Of a stretch of DNA of 64,000 nt, positions 21,654 through 32,337 are shown one piece after another. This DNA comes from Linderina pennispora (Eukaryota; Kickxellomycota; Kickxellomycetes; Kickxellales; Kickxellaceae), in contig NW_024468253.1 of NCBI RefSeq assembly GCF_002104995.1, positions 992,001 to 1,056,000 of the forward strand, read 5' to 3'. The translations under genes were made by a program, and so were the position numbers. How positions within the stretch are numbered: position 1 is the first letter of the stretch; each line of letters starts with the position of its first letter. The notes under the pieces were generated by a model. That model did no database searches. It was not told the origin of the DNA and saw only the letters and a list, made by a program, of their open reading frames with translations.

Positions 21654-24600
21654 TCTGTCCGTGATGGGTTTGCAAGGGATCCTCTGAACGGGGTGCGTTG
21701 TAAAGCTGCTGGAGCGCGGAGAGGATCTGAGGTCAGGCCGCTGGGTGAATAAAACAAGGTTATGAAAGGAACTGTGCGTCCTTTGTAGAAGCAGCAGAGC
21801 GAGTCAGTGGGAAGAACCGAATGCCGCAGGGGGTTGAAAGAGGAGGGAAAATAAAGCCAAGGTTATAAAGATAGATGGTCTGAAGTGCAGGTGTTGCGAG
21901 GTGAACGCTCTAAAGAAAAAGTTTGGTAGGGCAGATAGTGGAGGCCCGGTCTGAGACAAAATGAATAGAATAGCAAACAGCAGAGGTGAAGCCTACAGAA
22001 CGAAATGCGATAAGTTAGGAGGCACGTTATTAAGAGACATAAGGTGGGTGGGAGGCAAGAAGGAAGGCTGATGCGCAAGATTCCTTCGCACTATAAAGGC
22101 CCCTTGCAAGGACGAAAAATCTTCCACTGGTCGCCCAAATCCACAGGTGGGTAGCAGAGTGGGGGTGACTGGAGGAGGAGTTGCAAATGAATTTGTGGTA
22201 CTGGTCCTTTTGAAGTTCCAAAAGAAAAATAAAGGCGGTGCGCTCAGACGCAGCGGATGATGGCAAACTAATGAATCGGGGGTTGCCTCAAAGCGCAGGG
22301 AAGCAACAATGAGTGCCAGCACTGTATACGTTAGGGTTGCTTAAACCCAAACAATCCATGTGCGCAGCTGCCAATGCGCACTAACGAGGTATCGATGGTC
22401 TCTTATAGCGCGGCGGGCAATACGCCTATTGATGATTATTATCTAATTGATTGCAAAGCAGCCTCCCCTTGAGCAACTGGGCGGGGCTGGGCGCAATGCC
22501 TGGCACATGACGGCCAGTGATTGATGTATAAAGTGACCTACCGTCAGGTGCTGCTGGAACGGATGTCGTATGTGGGACAAGTCGTAGCCAAGCGCGGGAT
22601 CAGCTGGTTTCAGAACGATAAAAATGGCGGAGACGTTAGAAAGCAGGCAAGCTGTCGTTAAAGGCAAGGAGAGAGCAGGAGGCGTGAAAGGCGTGAAAAA
22701 GGGATCCAGACAGAAATCTGGCTAGGTCGTTAGAAAGAGTAAGGGAAAAGGGCGTGAGGAGAAAATAAAATAAAGAGAGCGTAGAAGAGGAGGCCAGAGG
22801 GGGTGTTTATGTCAGGGGCTAAAAGGAAAAACAAAGCGGGATGGGCTGGAGAAAAGCAGCCAAATTTATCGGCTTCTGGATAGCGACCGTGTTGTTGCTT
22901 TTTCCCTCTCATCGCTCAAAGTGGTCCTGGTCCAAACAGACCGCGCTTCCACCTTAATTCCAAAACGGGGGAGGCCCCAGGAGGATGTGCCCAAACGTAT
23001 ACCAGCCCATGGAAATGCAAGTGCGCTTGCCGCTCCTTGGTCACAATCCGCGCAAATCATGAGGAGAAAGCACGATGGAGAAAAGAAAACAGCGCAACAT
23101 ACGCTATGCACGCGTTTATTTGCTTCATCAGCACAAACGGTCCAGGGAATAAAAAGCGGTGATGGCAGACCGCAGACGGACCGAAAAGTTTTTTTTTGCA
23201 ATCAAGCATTGCAGCAAAATGAATTTATTTTTGGAAAAAGCGATGTACATTTTTAAAAGTAGCTTCAAGTGGGCCGACTGGAATCCTTCTTAGTGCGGGT
23301 CTGACCGTAGAAAGAAAAGCTCCGTCCGCAGGTTTTCCTGCTCGCCAATGGACACGCAGGATGCCTCTTGTTTGTATTCAAGAGCCGCTCCGAACAGTCT
23401 CCCCTTTTGCGGGCGATCTCATCCCTCAAAAAAATCTTAGACAACTAGTCCTTGCCATGGACATCGAGCCCGAGGTGCAGGCAGCATATCCCATGTCTAG
23501 AATGTGCGTGGACTGCAAAGGGGGTGGGGACGCTGCATGTACCGCGACAAGTCTTTTCTCCTTTACACAAAGGCAATGCAATAAGGGACAAGCTCACGGA
23601 TCATTGACGTCTCCAGTGCTAGATGGAGCTTCAGGTTTATCTCGGTATTTCGCCACATTGTCTTGCACTCGCCTCCTCCCCAATGTACGTTTATTAGCCA
23701 CGCGCATTGAGCACATCCTGCTCACGCTTGGCACAGCTAGCGGGCAATCCCACTAGCTCTCCACTCGTTCAGTGCTACTCCCCACCCCCATTCGGCTGCA
23801 GTATTCGAAGAGACCAAAAAACAAAGCACAGCATCCTGCAGATCCAGTCTGGCCACCGGGGGAGGCGAGCTGGCCACGAAGGTACGCATGGTTGCAGGGA
23901 GGTATCATTCGCATGGTCGCAAGGGGGCGAGCATGCTCTTTTCGCATGGGCAGTTTCCGGATACGGGCGCTGCAATTGAAAAGATATAAACAATGAAGAG
24001 TGGTATGTGGATTAGCATGTGCGACATTCCGACTGAGACATGTATCCTGGGTGCTTCGTACCTCTGGCTCGTTTCCGAATTGCCCGGTAGATCGTTTGCA
24101 ATATTGAGCCGCCCTGTTCCGCACAAAGCCGGTTGCGGATCCACGCACCTGTTTCCGCTTGCCTAGTGGCCATATACGTGTGTGCCGTCACACATTTTGC
24201 CGATGGCATAGATGCAAGGCGCTGGGGGACATCCAAGCCCGTCCTTCCCTCCCCTCACTCTTTTGCTAATTAAATAATCTAGTGGTTTCCGGTATACCTG
24301 CAGTGTCAGCACCCTTTTCCCTTGGAATGCACGCCTTTGCGTCTCAATCGGGCTTTGTCGGCCACCATCAACAAAACAGCGTGCCAGGTAGCTACTGCTC
24401 TTCAGCAGGCTGGGATATTCTTGTGAGTGGAATCCACATCCCATTTGCCACTCGCCACCCCACATATGCATTGGCAAGGGCACATAAGGTCCTGTCTGTG
24501 CATGCGCTTGGGGGATGTGCCTAGTCGAGGAGACGCAGGCAGCTCTAGTCAGGACAAACACAACTGAGCTCGCTCCAATTGGTGGTGGCACGTGAGTTAC

Positions 24601-24909
24601 ATAGCCAATCACACGTTACAGCTGACTCCGCGTAAATGGTTGACATTTTGAACGGTTTTTCCCTTTGCCTCCCTCTTCTTTCTTCTTCACTCCAGCTCAC
24701 CTAAAATTTTACACACGAAAAGCCCAGGCCGAGCAAAAACCACACAGAAAGACAAACAACGAGGTTCTACTATTCGGATTCCTCGAGCATTACAATATTG
24801 GAAAAAAGGTTTTCCTCAAGAGCCCATTGACGCGCGCACTTTCCCCCCACCACTGATTGGCAAGCCCATTTCTACTATTTTTTCCTTTTCGCTACATGCC
24901 CCTCGCGCA
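21654..24909. other. 3.2 kb region without a recognisable gene
   Basis: Spacer between the divergent zinc-finger and BTG/Tob genes. The first kilobase is purine-rich on the plus strand (long GA-rich stretches 21340-22850), i.e. CT-rich on the coding strand of the zinc-finger gene, as expected of its 5' leader/promoter. Open frames here are short and lack domains. No tRNA, CRISPR or transposon feature seen. Confidence 0.5.
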
Positions 24910-25698
24910 ATGCAGACGGAAATCGAAAGCACCGCCGGCTTCTGGCTCAAGTACATTCCGGACGGCACACTGACAGGCGAGAAGAAGGAGGCGCTGCGAC
25001 AAGCGCTCATAACGGTGCTCACAGCCAAGTATACGGGCCACTGGCACCCAGAGCGCACGACGCAGGGCAGCGGGTTCCGGTCTATCAGCAACTGGAAGCA
25101 GCTGGATGGGGTGTTTGTGTCTGCGGCCGCTTTGGCCGGGGTGCCGCTGGCGGTGCTGGAGCGGCTGCTGCCGCGGGACGTGGTAGTGTGGTGCGACCCG
25201 TACAACGTGACGTACCGGCTGGGGGACCACGGCACGGTATACACAGTGTATGAGGACAAGCAGCTGTTGATCGACAGCGTGAAGAAGACGATGGCGGAGC
25301 GGGCAGCGAAGAGCAGCGGTGATTTTGTGATCAGTGCGTACACGACACCGGTGGTGATTCGGTCGGCCGACGGCGTTGAGGTAGCGCGGCGCGGCGGGCA
25401 GTCGCCGGGCAAGGATATCCGACGGGCTAATGCAATGAGCCCGCTACGCCAGGTAACCACGTTCCAGACAGGAAACGCAAAGCTGGCAGGTAGCGGCTCG
25501 AGCACCACCCCCCCGTCGCTTGTCAGTTCGCGCTGGTCGCCGGCGTCGTCCGGCAGGCTCAATGCCGGCGGCGAGGAGCGCAGCTCGAGCACCGAGCTGT
25601 CAACACCGCCGCCGCAGCTCGAGCTGCTGGCGCACGGCCAGCAAAAGCTCAAGCCGAACGGCGTGGGTGCCTCTGCCCAGGCCAGCCTGGCCCACTGA
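24910..25698 (+). CDS. BTG/Tob (APRO) family protein
   Basis: In animals BTG/Tob proteins bind the Caf1 deadenylase of CCR4-NOT and slow proliferation. The 262-residue frame opens with an APRO domain over residues 1-115: HWHPERTTQGSGFRSI corresponds to the W-x-P-x-x-P-x-KGSGYRCI box A region, and LPRDVVVWCDPYNVTYRLGD followed by GTVYTVYE corresponds to the LPxxLTxWxDPxEVSYRxGE box B region. The remaining 145 residues are Ser/Gly/Pro/Ala-rich and low complexity, without a clear Tob PAM2 motif. The ATG at 24910 lies directly before the conserved domain, and the frame is intact. The neighbouring CCCH protein belongs to another family that also acts through CCR4-NOT, but nothing shows they cooperate. 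Confidence 0.88.
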   Translation: MQTEIESTAGFWLKYIPDGTLTGEKKEALRQALITVLTAKYTGHWHPERTTQGSGFRSISNWKQLDGVFVSAAALAGVPLAVLERLLPRDVVVWCDPYNVTYRLGDHGTVYTVYEDKQLLIDSVKKTMAERAAKSSGDFVISAYTTPVVIRSADGVEVARRGGQSPGKDIRRANAMSPLRQVTTFQTGNAKLAGSGSSTTPPSLVSSRWSPASSGRLNAGGEERSSSTELSTPPPQLELLAHGQQKLKPNGVGASAQASLAH

Positions 25699-26164
25699 GC
25701 CGCTCCAATCCCCTCTTGCTTTGCGTTTCTTGTACCAATAGTCTGACCACCACCACCTTGCAGCTCCTGCCCCTGCCTCTGCGAGCTTCAAAGCAGACTT
25801 GGATTATCTCTCAAAAATAATGCCTGGGTGGCCGAGACATTCTTTCTATCTTTCTCTTTACATCTTCAAACAAAAACAGTTGAAAAATTTAGTGAAGGGT
25901 TTGCTTGTGGCCTGGGGGATGTGCTGCCCGGCCTTACGGTCTACCCGGAAGCTCGATTCAGGCGGGCACAGACAATGTGGGCAGGGTTTAGGATGTACCT
26001 GGCCCGTTGAGTGATATGAACTAAACGTTTATCCGGGCTTGGCGCTCCCTTGTGCCAGCCGCTCGACCTGCTTAAAAACGGGGAGGTTTCCGGACAACTC
26101 GGACCACACATCTGCCAGCATCTCCAAAACACTACCCTTCAACTCTCTTACCTACACTCCACTA
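25699..26164. other. Intergenic spacer
   Basis: About 470 bases between the BTG/Tob stop and the CoA-transferase start on the same strand. Short T-rich stretches and no coding or repeat signal. Confidence 0.5.
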
Positions 26165-27518
26165 ATGCTTTCCCGATTCAAACTACCCAACATCCTCTCG
26201 CGCAACCAAGGCATTCTGTCGCGCGGCCACAGCACCACAGCCATGGACGACGGGCCGCTCTCAGGCATCCGGGTTCTGGACATGACCCGGGTGCTGGCCG
26301 GGCCCTTCTGCACCATGATCCTGGGCGATCTGGGTGCCGAGGTGATAAAGATCGAGCACCCACTGCGCGGCGACGACACGCGCGCCTGGGGCCCACCGTT
26401 CAAGACGTACGAGCGGCCGCTCAGCACGCAATCCCATGGGCTGTACAGGGCACCGCCGCAGTTCAAAGGCGAGAGTGCATACTATCTGTGCGCGAACCGC
26501 AACAAGCAGTCGGTGGCGGTTGACATGAAGATTGCGGAGGGCAGGCAGATAATACTGGACCTGGCCAGGGACTCGGACGTCTTTGTCGAGAACTTTGTGC
26601 CGGGCAAGCTGGCCGAGTATGGGCTCGGATACGCAGACCTGAGCAAGGTCAATCCAAGGCTCATCTACACGTCCATCACGGGATACGGCACCACGGGGCC
26701 GTACAGCCAGCGGCCCGGATACGATGTCATTATTGAGGCCGAGGCTGGGCTCATGCACATTACAGGCGAGGAGGGCGGAGCGCCGGTCAAGGTCGGCGTG
26801 GCCGTGACTGACCTGGCCACGGGCATCTACGCCCACGGCGCCATCATGGCTGCCATCATTGCACGGTCCAAATCCGGCCGGGGCCAGCACCTGGACGTCA
26901 ATCTGATCCAGACGCAGGCATCGGTGCTGGCCAACATTGCGTCCAATTTTCCTGATCGGCGGCCGGGAGGCGAGCCGCATGGGCACGCGCCACCCGTCCA
27001 TTGTGCCATACGAGGTGTTTGCCACCAGCGACGGCTCTGTGTGCATTGGCGCCGGAAACGACAAGCAGTTTGCCAGTCTCGCTCGGGTACTCGGCCGCCC
27101 CTCCCTCGCCACCGACCCCAGATACTCGACCAACGCCGAGCGCGTGCGGAACCGTGCTGAGCTTATTTCTCTTATCAACAACATTTTGAGCTCAAAGACC
27201 ACAGCCCAGGTCCTCCAGATGCTCGAGGGAAGCGGAATGCCCTATGCACCTGTCAATGATCTCAAGCAGACGTTCGAGCACCCGCAGCTGGTGGCCCGCA
27301 ATACCGTGCGTGAGGTTGAGCACCCGTTTGCTGGCACAATAAAACTGGTCGGCCCGGCCGTCTCGTACTCGGGGTCCCGCGTCGACATCCGCCTGCCACC
27401 GCCCATGCTCGGCCAGCACACCGAGCAGGTGCTGCGGGGAGTGCTTGGCTACAGCGACATGCAGGTTGAGAGGGCCGTCAGGTCTGGCGGCGCGGCGCTC
27501 TATGACTATGGCCTGTAG
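26165..27518 (+). CDS. SUGCT: Class III CoA-transferase, succinyl-CoA:glutarate CoA-transferase-like, mitochondrial
   Basis: Family III CoA-transferases (CaiB/BaiF/Frc) move CoA between carboxylic acids; the closest motif match is to animal SUGCT (C7orf10), which handles glutarate and other dicarboxylates. After a basic, Ser/Arg-rich N-terminus that looks like a mitochondrial presequence (residues 1-25) come [85 protein letters not shown] and the catalytic aspartate in [13 protein letters not shown] (Asp216). The C-terminal half ([46 protein letters not shown]) is in another frame: one surplus T in TTTT at 26947-26950 separates the halves. About 450 residues when joined, the usual length. Substrate is inferred from similarity only. 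Confidence 0.9.
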
Positions 27519-27991
27519 TGATCTCGTGACGGTGATACCCATGCATCGCGGCTGCTTGTCTATTGTTTTTTTCGCTCTACTTGCAATTTATCGTAGCTTT
27601 TTTGCGGAGGCAAGGCTCACCGTCGCGTGACCACTAATAAACCGCACTAGAACATCGCTTTCACGAATTCTCTTTTTCTCTCCCGTGCGCGCCAGCAGAG
27701 AGCGACAAGGTGCTGTCCCAGCACCCATGAATGCAGCAGGCTTCATCTGTCCTGAGCCAAACACACCCATTTCATTGATTGTTGCTGCAACAAATGGTGC
27801 TCGTTCCGACGTGGGAACTGCAGCATGTTTGCAGCTACTATTGCCCGTAGAGCGCCTCAATTCCACGTACACGTCACATGCAGTACCATCCCATGGTATA
27901 AATGAGGCATGGAGCCCTTGCTTTCACCCTTTTGCTTCTTCTAACAGCATCCTCTTTATTATTCCAAGCACTTTAGTATTTTTCTCCCGCA
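27519..27991. other. Intergenic spacer and UPRT promoter
   Basis: About 470 bases between the CoA-transferase and UPRT genes on the same strand; contains the TATA box at 27897. No coding signal. Confidence 0.55.
27897..27902 (+). promoter_or_regulatory. TATA box of the uracil phosphoribosyltransferase gene
   Basis: TATAAA 90 bases upstream of the ATG at 27992, followed by a pyrimidine-rich stretch. A reasonable core promoter position for a fungal gene. Confidence 0.5.
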
Positions 27992-28621
27992 ATGGCCAAC
28001 ATCCTCGTCAGCAAGCACCCTATCGTCCAGCAAAAGATCTCCGAGCTGCGTCACAGCGACAACACGGCGCGGCAGGTCCGCGAGCTGACCGACAGCATCG
28101 CGCGACTGCTTATGTACGAGGTCACGCAGGACCTTCGCCTGGTATCCACCACTACCGAAACAAGCCCCGTGGGCCAGTACATGGGCCAGCGGATCGAGAC
28201 AAAGCAGGCGCTGGTACCGGTCTTGCGCTCTGGCCTGGCCATGCTCGGTGCAGCCTCGGACCTGTTGCATGATGCCGAGATCCGCCACCTCGGTCTGTTC
28301 CGCGAGGAATCGACGCTGGCGCCGGTCGAGTACTACAACAAGCTGCCGAAACAGTGCAACGTCGACGAATGTATTATCCTCGACCCGATGATTGCCACGG
28401 GCGGCACGGCGGAGGCCGCGATTCAGATCCTGCACGAGTGGGGGGCGAAGGCAGTCAAGGTTGTCGCTATTTGTGTTTCCCGCAAGGGCATCGAGCGGCT
28501 GGCTGCAAAGTATCCGAGCGTGCGGTTCTTTGTTGGCACTATTGATGAGGAACTCAACAGCAAGGGAATCGTCGTGCCGGGCATTGGCGACTGCGGTGAC
28601 CGTCTCAACAACACAAAGTAG
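27992..28621 (+). CDS. Uracil phosphoribosyltransferase, bacterial Upp type
   Basis: Salvages uracil with PRPP to UMP. The 209-residue intact frame matches bacterial Upp along its whole length: HPIVQQKISELR, TARQVRELTDSIARLLMYEV, LVPVLRSGLAML, GLFREESTLAPVEYYNKLP, the PRPP loop ILDPMIATGGTA, and VPGIGDCGDR near the end. The usual fungal Fur1 enzyme instead has a SIVRAGESME-type segment and is longer at the N-terminus. No introns. Converges on the sterol-transporter gene with 41 bases between stop codons. It could be an ancient eukaryotic Urg2-like paralogue or a bacterial gain; the sequence alone does not decide. Confidence 0.94.
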   Translation: MANILVSKHPIVQQKISELRHSDNTARQVRELTDSIARLLMYEVTQDLRLVSTTTETSPVGQYMGQRIETKQALVPVLRSGLAMLGAASDLLHDAEIRHLGLFREESTLAPVEYYNKLPKQCNVDECIILDPMIATGGTAEAAIQILHEWGAKAVKVVAICVSRKGIERLAAKYPSVRFFVGTIDEELNSKGIVVPGIGDCGDRLNNTK

Positions 28622-28641
28622 AAGGCTCCAGCAAAACTCAT

Positions 28642-28647
28642 TTTATT
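28642..28647 (-). terminator. poly(A) signal of the GRAM-VASt gene
   Basis: AATAAA on the minus strand, 16 bases past the stop codon at 28663-28665 and only 21 bases past the convergent UPRT stop, so the two 3' UTRs must overlap. Confidence 0.55.
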
Positions 28648-28662
28648 GAAATACATAGGTCG

Positions 28663-31523
28663 TTAGGTTTTGTTTGCCTCAATGAGCTGCTGTAGTCGCT
28701 CGTTTATCGCTGCCATCTGCTGTGTCAGGGCATCAACGCTGTCGCGCATATCCTCCATGCCACTGACGCTCACGCGGCTGGGGCCAAACAGCGCACCCCA
28801 CACGCCGCCCTGGGTCTTGACTGGCACGCTGTCTGTGTGTCCGGGGGGAGCACCGAGCTCACCGCCACGTGATGATGGCCACAGAGGCAATCGCCACAGA
28901 TTCGTCAGGGACCAGCAGCAGGACCAGCGCAATGGCAATCCACGGGCCCGCCAGGATGCCGCCAGGCCGGCGACTGAGCCGGCGGTACGTCTGGCACAGC
29001 GGGTACACCGAGTGGTACTGGGCCCAGCCAACCCACGACTCGCTTGCGCGCTTCTTCCACTGCTCGCCATCCTTGGCATCCAGCGCCGCCTCCTCGGCCT
29101 CCTTGGACAGGGTACTAGCAGGCAGCTCACGCTCATCGGACTTGTCCTCTGCGCTTTCCAGACGATTTCTTGCCGGTGCCCTTCTCGCCGAGCACCTCTT
29201 CCATGCGCAGCCCGGCAGGGCTCTGCTCGCGCTTTGCCCGGCGTGTGCCCTTGCGGTGCCTGCTGGACTTTGCTGCCGACGCCTTCGAGGGTTTGGCGGA
29301 GATGCTGGTGGCTGCCTTGATCTCCATGCTCGGGTGGGCGGCAATCCACTCGCGCACGTACTTTTCGATCTGCTCGGCCGCCTGCTTGTTCGAATCCACC
29401 GAGCCCTTCTCGATGGCATTCTTGATCCACGAGCTCTTGACCCACTCGAGCTCAAATGTGATCCGGTAGTGCGTCCACCCGCCGGGCGGCGTGTTGGACG
29501 GCCCGGCCGTCCACGTCATGCAGTGGCGGATCTTCACAAAGAACGCTGTGCCTGATGGGATATTCGGCGTCTTCACCACCTGCTCCACCACAATCGCCTT
29601 GTCAAAGTCGCACAGCGTCACCGTAAACGAATCGTCGACGGTTGTCGATTTCGGGCCGATCGAGAAGCCCAGCGGCTTTTCGTATGTCATCAGACAGGTC
29701 TCGATGGCTGTCTCACTCGGATCGGGCACCCAGCCCTCGGTTTTGACGTCGCTGTTGCCGACCTCAACATATCGCTTCACCAGGCTCTTGACTAGCTCCT
29801 CTCCGTTGGCCTTGTCGGCGGGGATATACTTGTTTTCGATATCAGCAGGCACAGTGCCGCTGAATGCGACACGGAACAGCACTGGCAGCGAAATCGGGAA
29901 CACTGCATCCAGGGCCTCGGTCGAATAGTGCACTGAGCTGCCGCCGGATCCGCATGGGCACGTGGTGGGCTTGTGCAGCGGCACCTCACCCGACGTGCCC
30001 ACCTGTGGCTTCGCTTCAGAGACCGGCTCGCTCTCGTCTGGCGTGTTGGGCAGGCGCGCCAGCAGTGTGGCCTTGGGCGCTGCCAAGCCATTTGACAGTG
30101 TCACTGCAGAGTCGCCGGCCGCTGGGGGCCTGGCAACAGACTGTGACGACCCGGCCGTGTGACAGACGCTGGTGTTCCGTTGCCTGTCTTGTTTTGCACA
30201 GACGACGCGGCTGCTGGCTCAGTAGCAGATTTGTTGCCGGCGTTGTCATGGTCGCTGGTGCGTGCCACGCTGCCCTCGTTTGCGCTGCCAGCATCTGTGG
30301 CCTGCGTGCGGATTACGGCCGGGACTACCTTGGCCTGGCTTGCATCACTTGGGGCTTCCCGCGCCACCTGCCCGGCGGTCCCCTCAGCCGGAGGCTGCTT
30401 CTCCTCGGTATCGTCATTGTCCAAGGCTTCGCTGGCGCTATCCTCGGTGTCGCTGGAATTGCCATTTGAGTATTCGCTGCCCGACTGGTCCTCCTCCTCC
30501 TCTTCCTCATCGTCTTCGCTCAGGCTCTGGTATGCTGTAAGCACATCACCGCGATGGCGTGACACGTCACCCGCGCCATCGCCGCCCTCGGCGTGGCCGA
30601 TTTCTGGCAGTCCGGCGTTCTTCTCGTTGCGGCTCTTGCCCCACAGGTCAATGAGCTGGTTGTACGCCGAGTCGCGGTAGATGAACGATCCAAAGAAATA
30701 CTTCGAGTGCAGGGTCGACACCTGGATGGCGTTCGGGATAATCAGCGCGGTCATCTTTTTCTCAATGGCCACGATCTCGTCAATATCAATCACCAGGTTG
30801 GTGACCCAGCCAAAGATGTTCGAGTAGAAGCAGACAAAGTTCTCGGTCAAATACAAGCGGCCCTGCACCAGAATGTCACGCTGCAGCGCGCACCCGTAGT
30901 CGTCAATGAGCAATTCGTTGATGGGGATATTGCGGAATAGCGTGTGGAAGTCGGCATTCCTCTTCAGATACACGGCGTTCAGCTCGCCGTCGCCGTCAAA
31001 GACCTCGTGCTCCTCGCTCTCATCATACGAGTACAGCCCCGACTGCGCGTCCGAATGGTCGACCATCCGCGCCTCATCCATCGAGTGCGTGCGCACCCCG
31101 GCCGAGTCGCTCTCGTACGACGACAGGCTATGCACTGCGCGCCGCCTGGACGCATTCCGGGGCGTTAGCTGCGAGTCGCTGTTGTAGGGCTCGGTGCTGC
31201 GCGCAATCGCCCCTGACCCAACCACCGCATGGTGTGTCTGCCCGTCAGAGTCCTCCTCGATGACCTCTTCCTCGCCTGGCTCGAACTCGCCCAGCGCCAG
31301 CCCACCCAGCGGCCTCATCCACCAGGTGTGATGATGACGACTTTAGTGAGCTAGCTCGCGACCGCACTGAGCCCTCGGTGTTGCTGGTGCTGTCGACTTG
31401 TGCCACCGTCTTGCTGCGGCTGCTGTTGCTGCTGTGGTTGCTGTTGTTGCGTCGGAACCGCGCCCGCAGTCCGCGCGGCCGCGGGTCACTGCCTGTCTCC
31501 AATACTGTGTCTGCTTTGGCCAT
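28663..31523 (-). CDS. GRAM-VASt sterol transfer protein (Lam/Ysp2/Aster family), ER membrane-anchored
   Basis: Lam proteins sit in the ER at contacts with the plasma membrane and move sterol through a VASt domain. Start ATG 31521-31523 (MAKADTVLETG). A Ser-rich tail precedes the GRAM domain: FHTLFRNIPINELLIDDYGC, GRLYLTENFVCFYSNIFGW, IVAIEKKMTALIIPNAIQV, KYFFGSFIYRDSAY (about 30640-30960). Acidic Ser/Glu linker, then VASt: VFPISLPVLFRVAFSGT, KRYVEVGNSDVKTEGWVPD, GFSIGPKSTTVDDSFTVTLC, FFVKIRHCMTW, HYRITFELEWVKSSWIKNAI (about 29400-29900). A basic linker is followed by one hydrophobic segment, PWIAIALVLLLVPDESVAIA, and a short coiled coil (ALTQQMAAINERLQQLIEAN). Frame changes near 31330, 30165, 29150 and 28870 break the frame between intact domains. 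Roughly 950 residues when joined. Confidence 0.9.
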
Positions 31524-32337
31524 CGGCGTAATGCTGTCTACAAAAAGTGCTTTAGTGTTGTCAAAAAAAAAATCAAGTGAATTATGTGAGACGAAGAGAG
31601 AGAAAGTGCGGTTTAACTTGCCTGGACTGCGTGCGTCCAAAGGCCCTGGGCAGTGGTTGCTGCTGCTGCTAGAAATGTAGGTCTGGCCGGCTTTGTTGAC
31701 GCTAACGAAGCTCCGCGGTTGTGCTTTTGGTCCTTGGTCATTTCAATAAACGACGCACAGCACTGTTCTGTTCGCTACAGGACTTCTAGACTTTAATATT
31801 CAAAAAGGATGAAGAAAGCTGGAAGGCAAGAAGGACAGCATGTGCTTGGTGTATATTTTTTCTCAGCGCTTTGCCTGTCCTCAGCCCGGCCCTTTATCCT
31901 AGTTGTGTCAAGCAGCCAGCCCTGTGTTTTGTTTTCGACCCACGTCTATTTTGGTAGCATCCGCAAGTTATCGTCCGTCTGCCACGTTGAACTTGTGTGT
32001 GCGACAAGGACGATCCTTTCTGGTCTGGTGCAAACCGATTCCTGTATGGACCGTTTGCCGAGCAAGGGCCGCCAAGCCAGGCTCGCTGAGACCCCTTGGC
32101 TAGCTGGGACTCCTCCAATGTACGCCTGCCAAGCCCACACTCGCTGGAGCCCAATATCGCTATTGCTCTAAACCCCCTGGGCGGCCGTTGCTCCCACCAT
32201 CCCTTCGCTGGCATCGCCCATGCCTGGCCTCAGCGCATCATGGAACAGGTCTCGCACACGCAGATAGTGGTGGCGCCTCCTGGGAATCAACGTGGGGCGG
32301 GTGGCCAGTGGGCGGCCGAAGCTTCCTGCCCACGGCC
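31524..32337. other. Intergenic spacer
   Basis: About 810 bases between the sterol-transporter start and the Sgf73 stop. Holds a poly-A run of ten at 31563-31572 and short open frames without domains. No gene seen. Confidence 0.5.
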
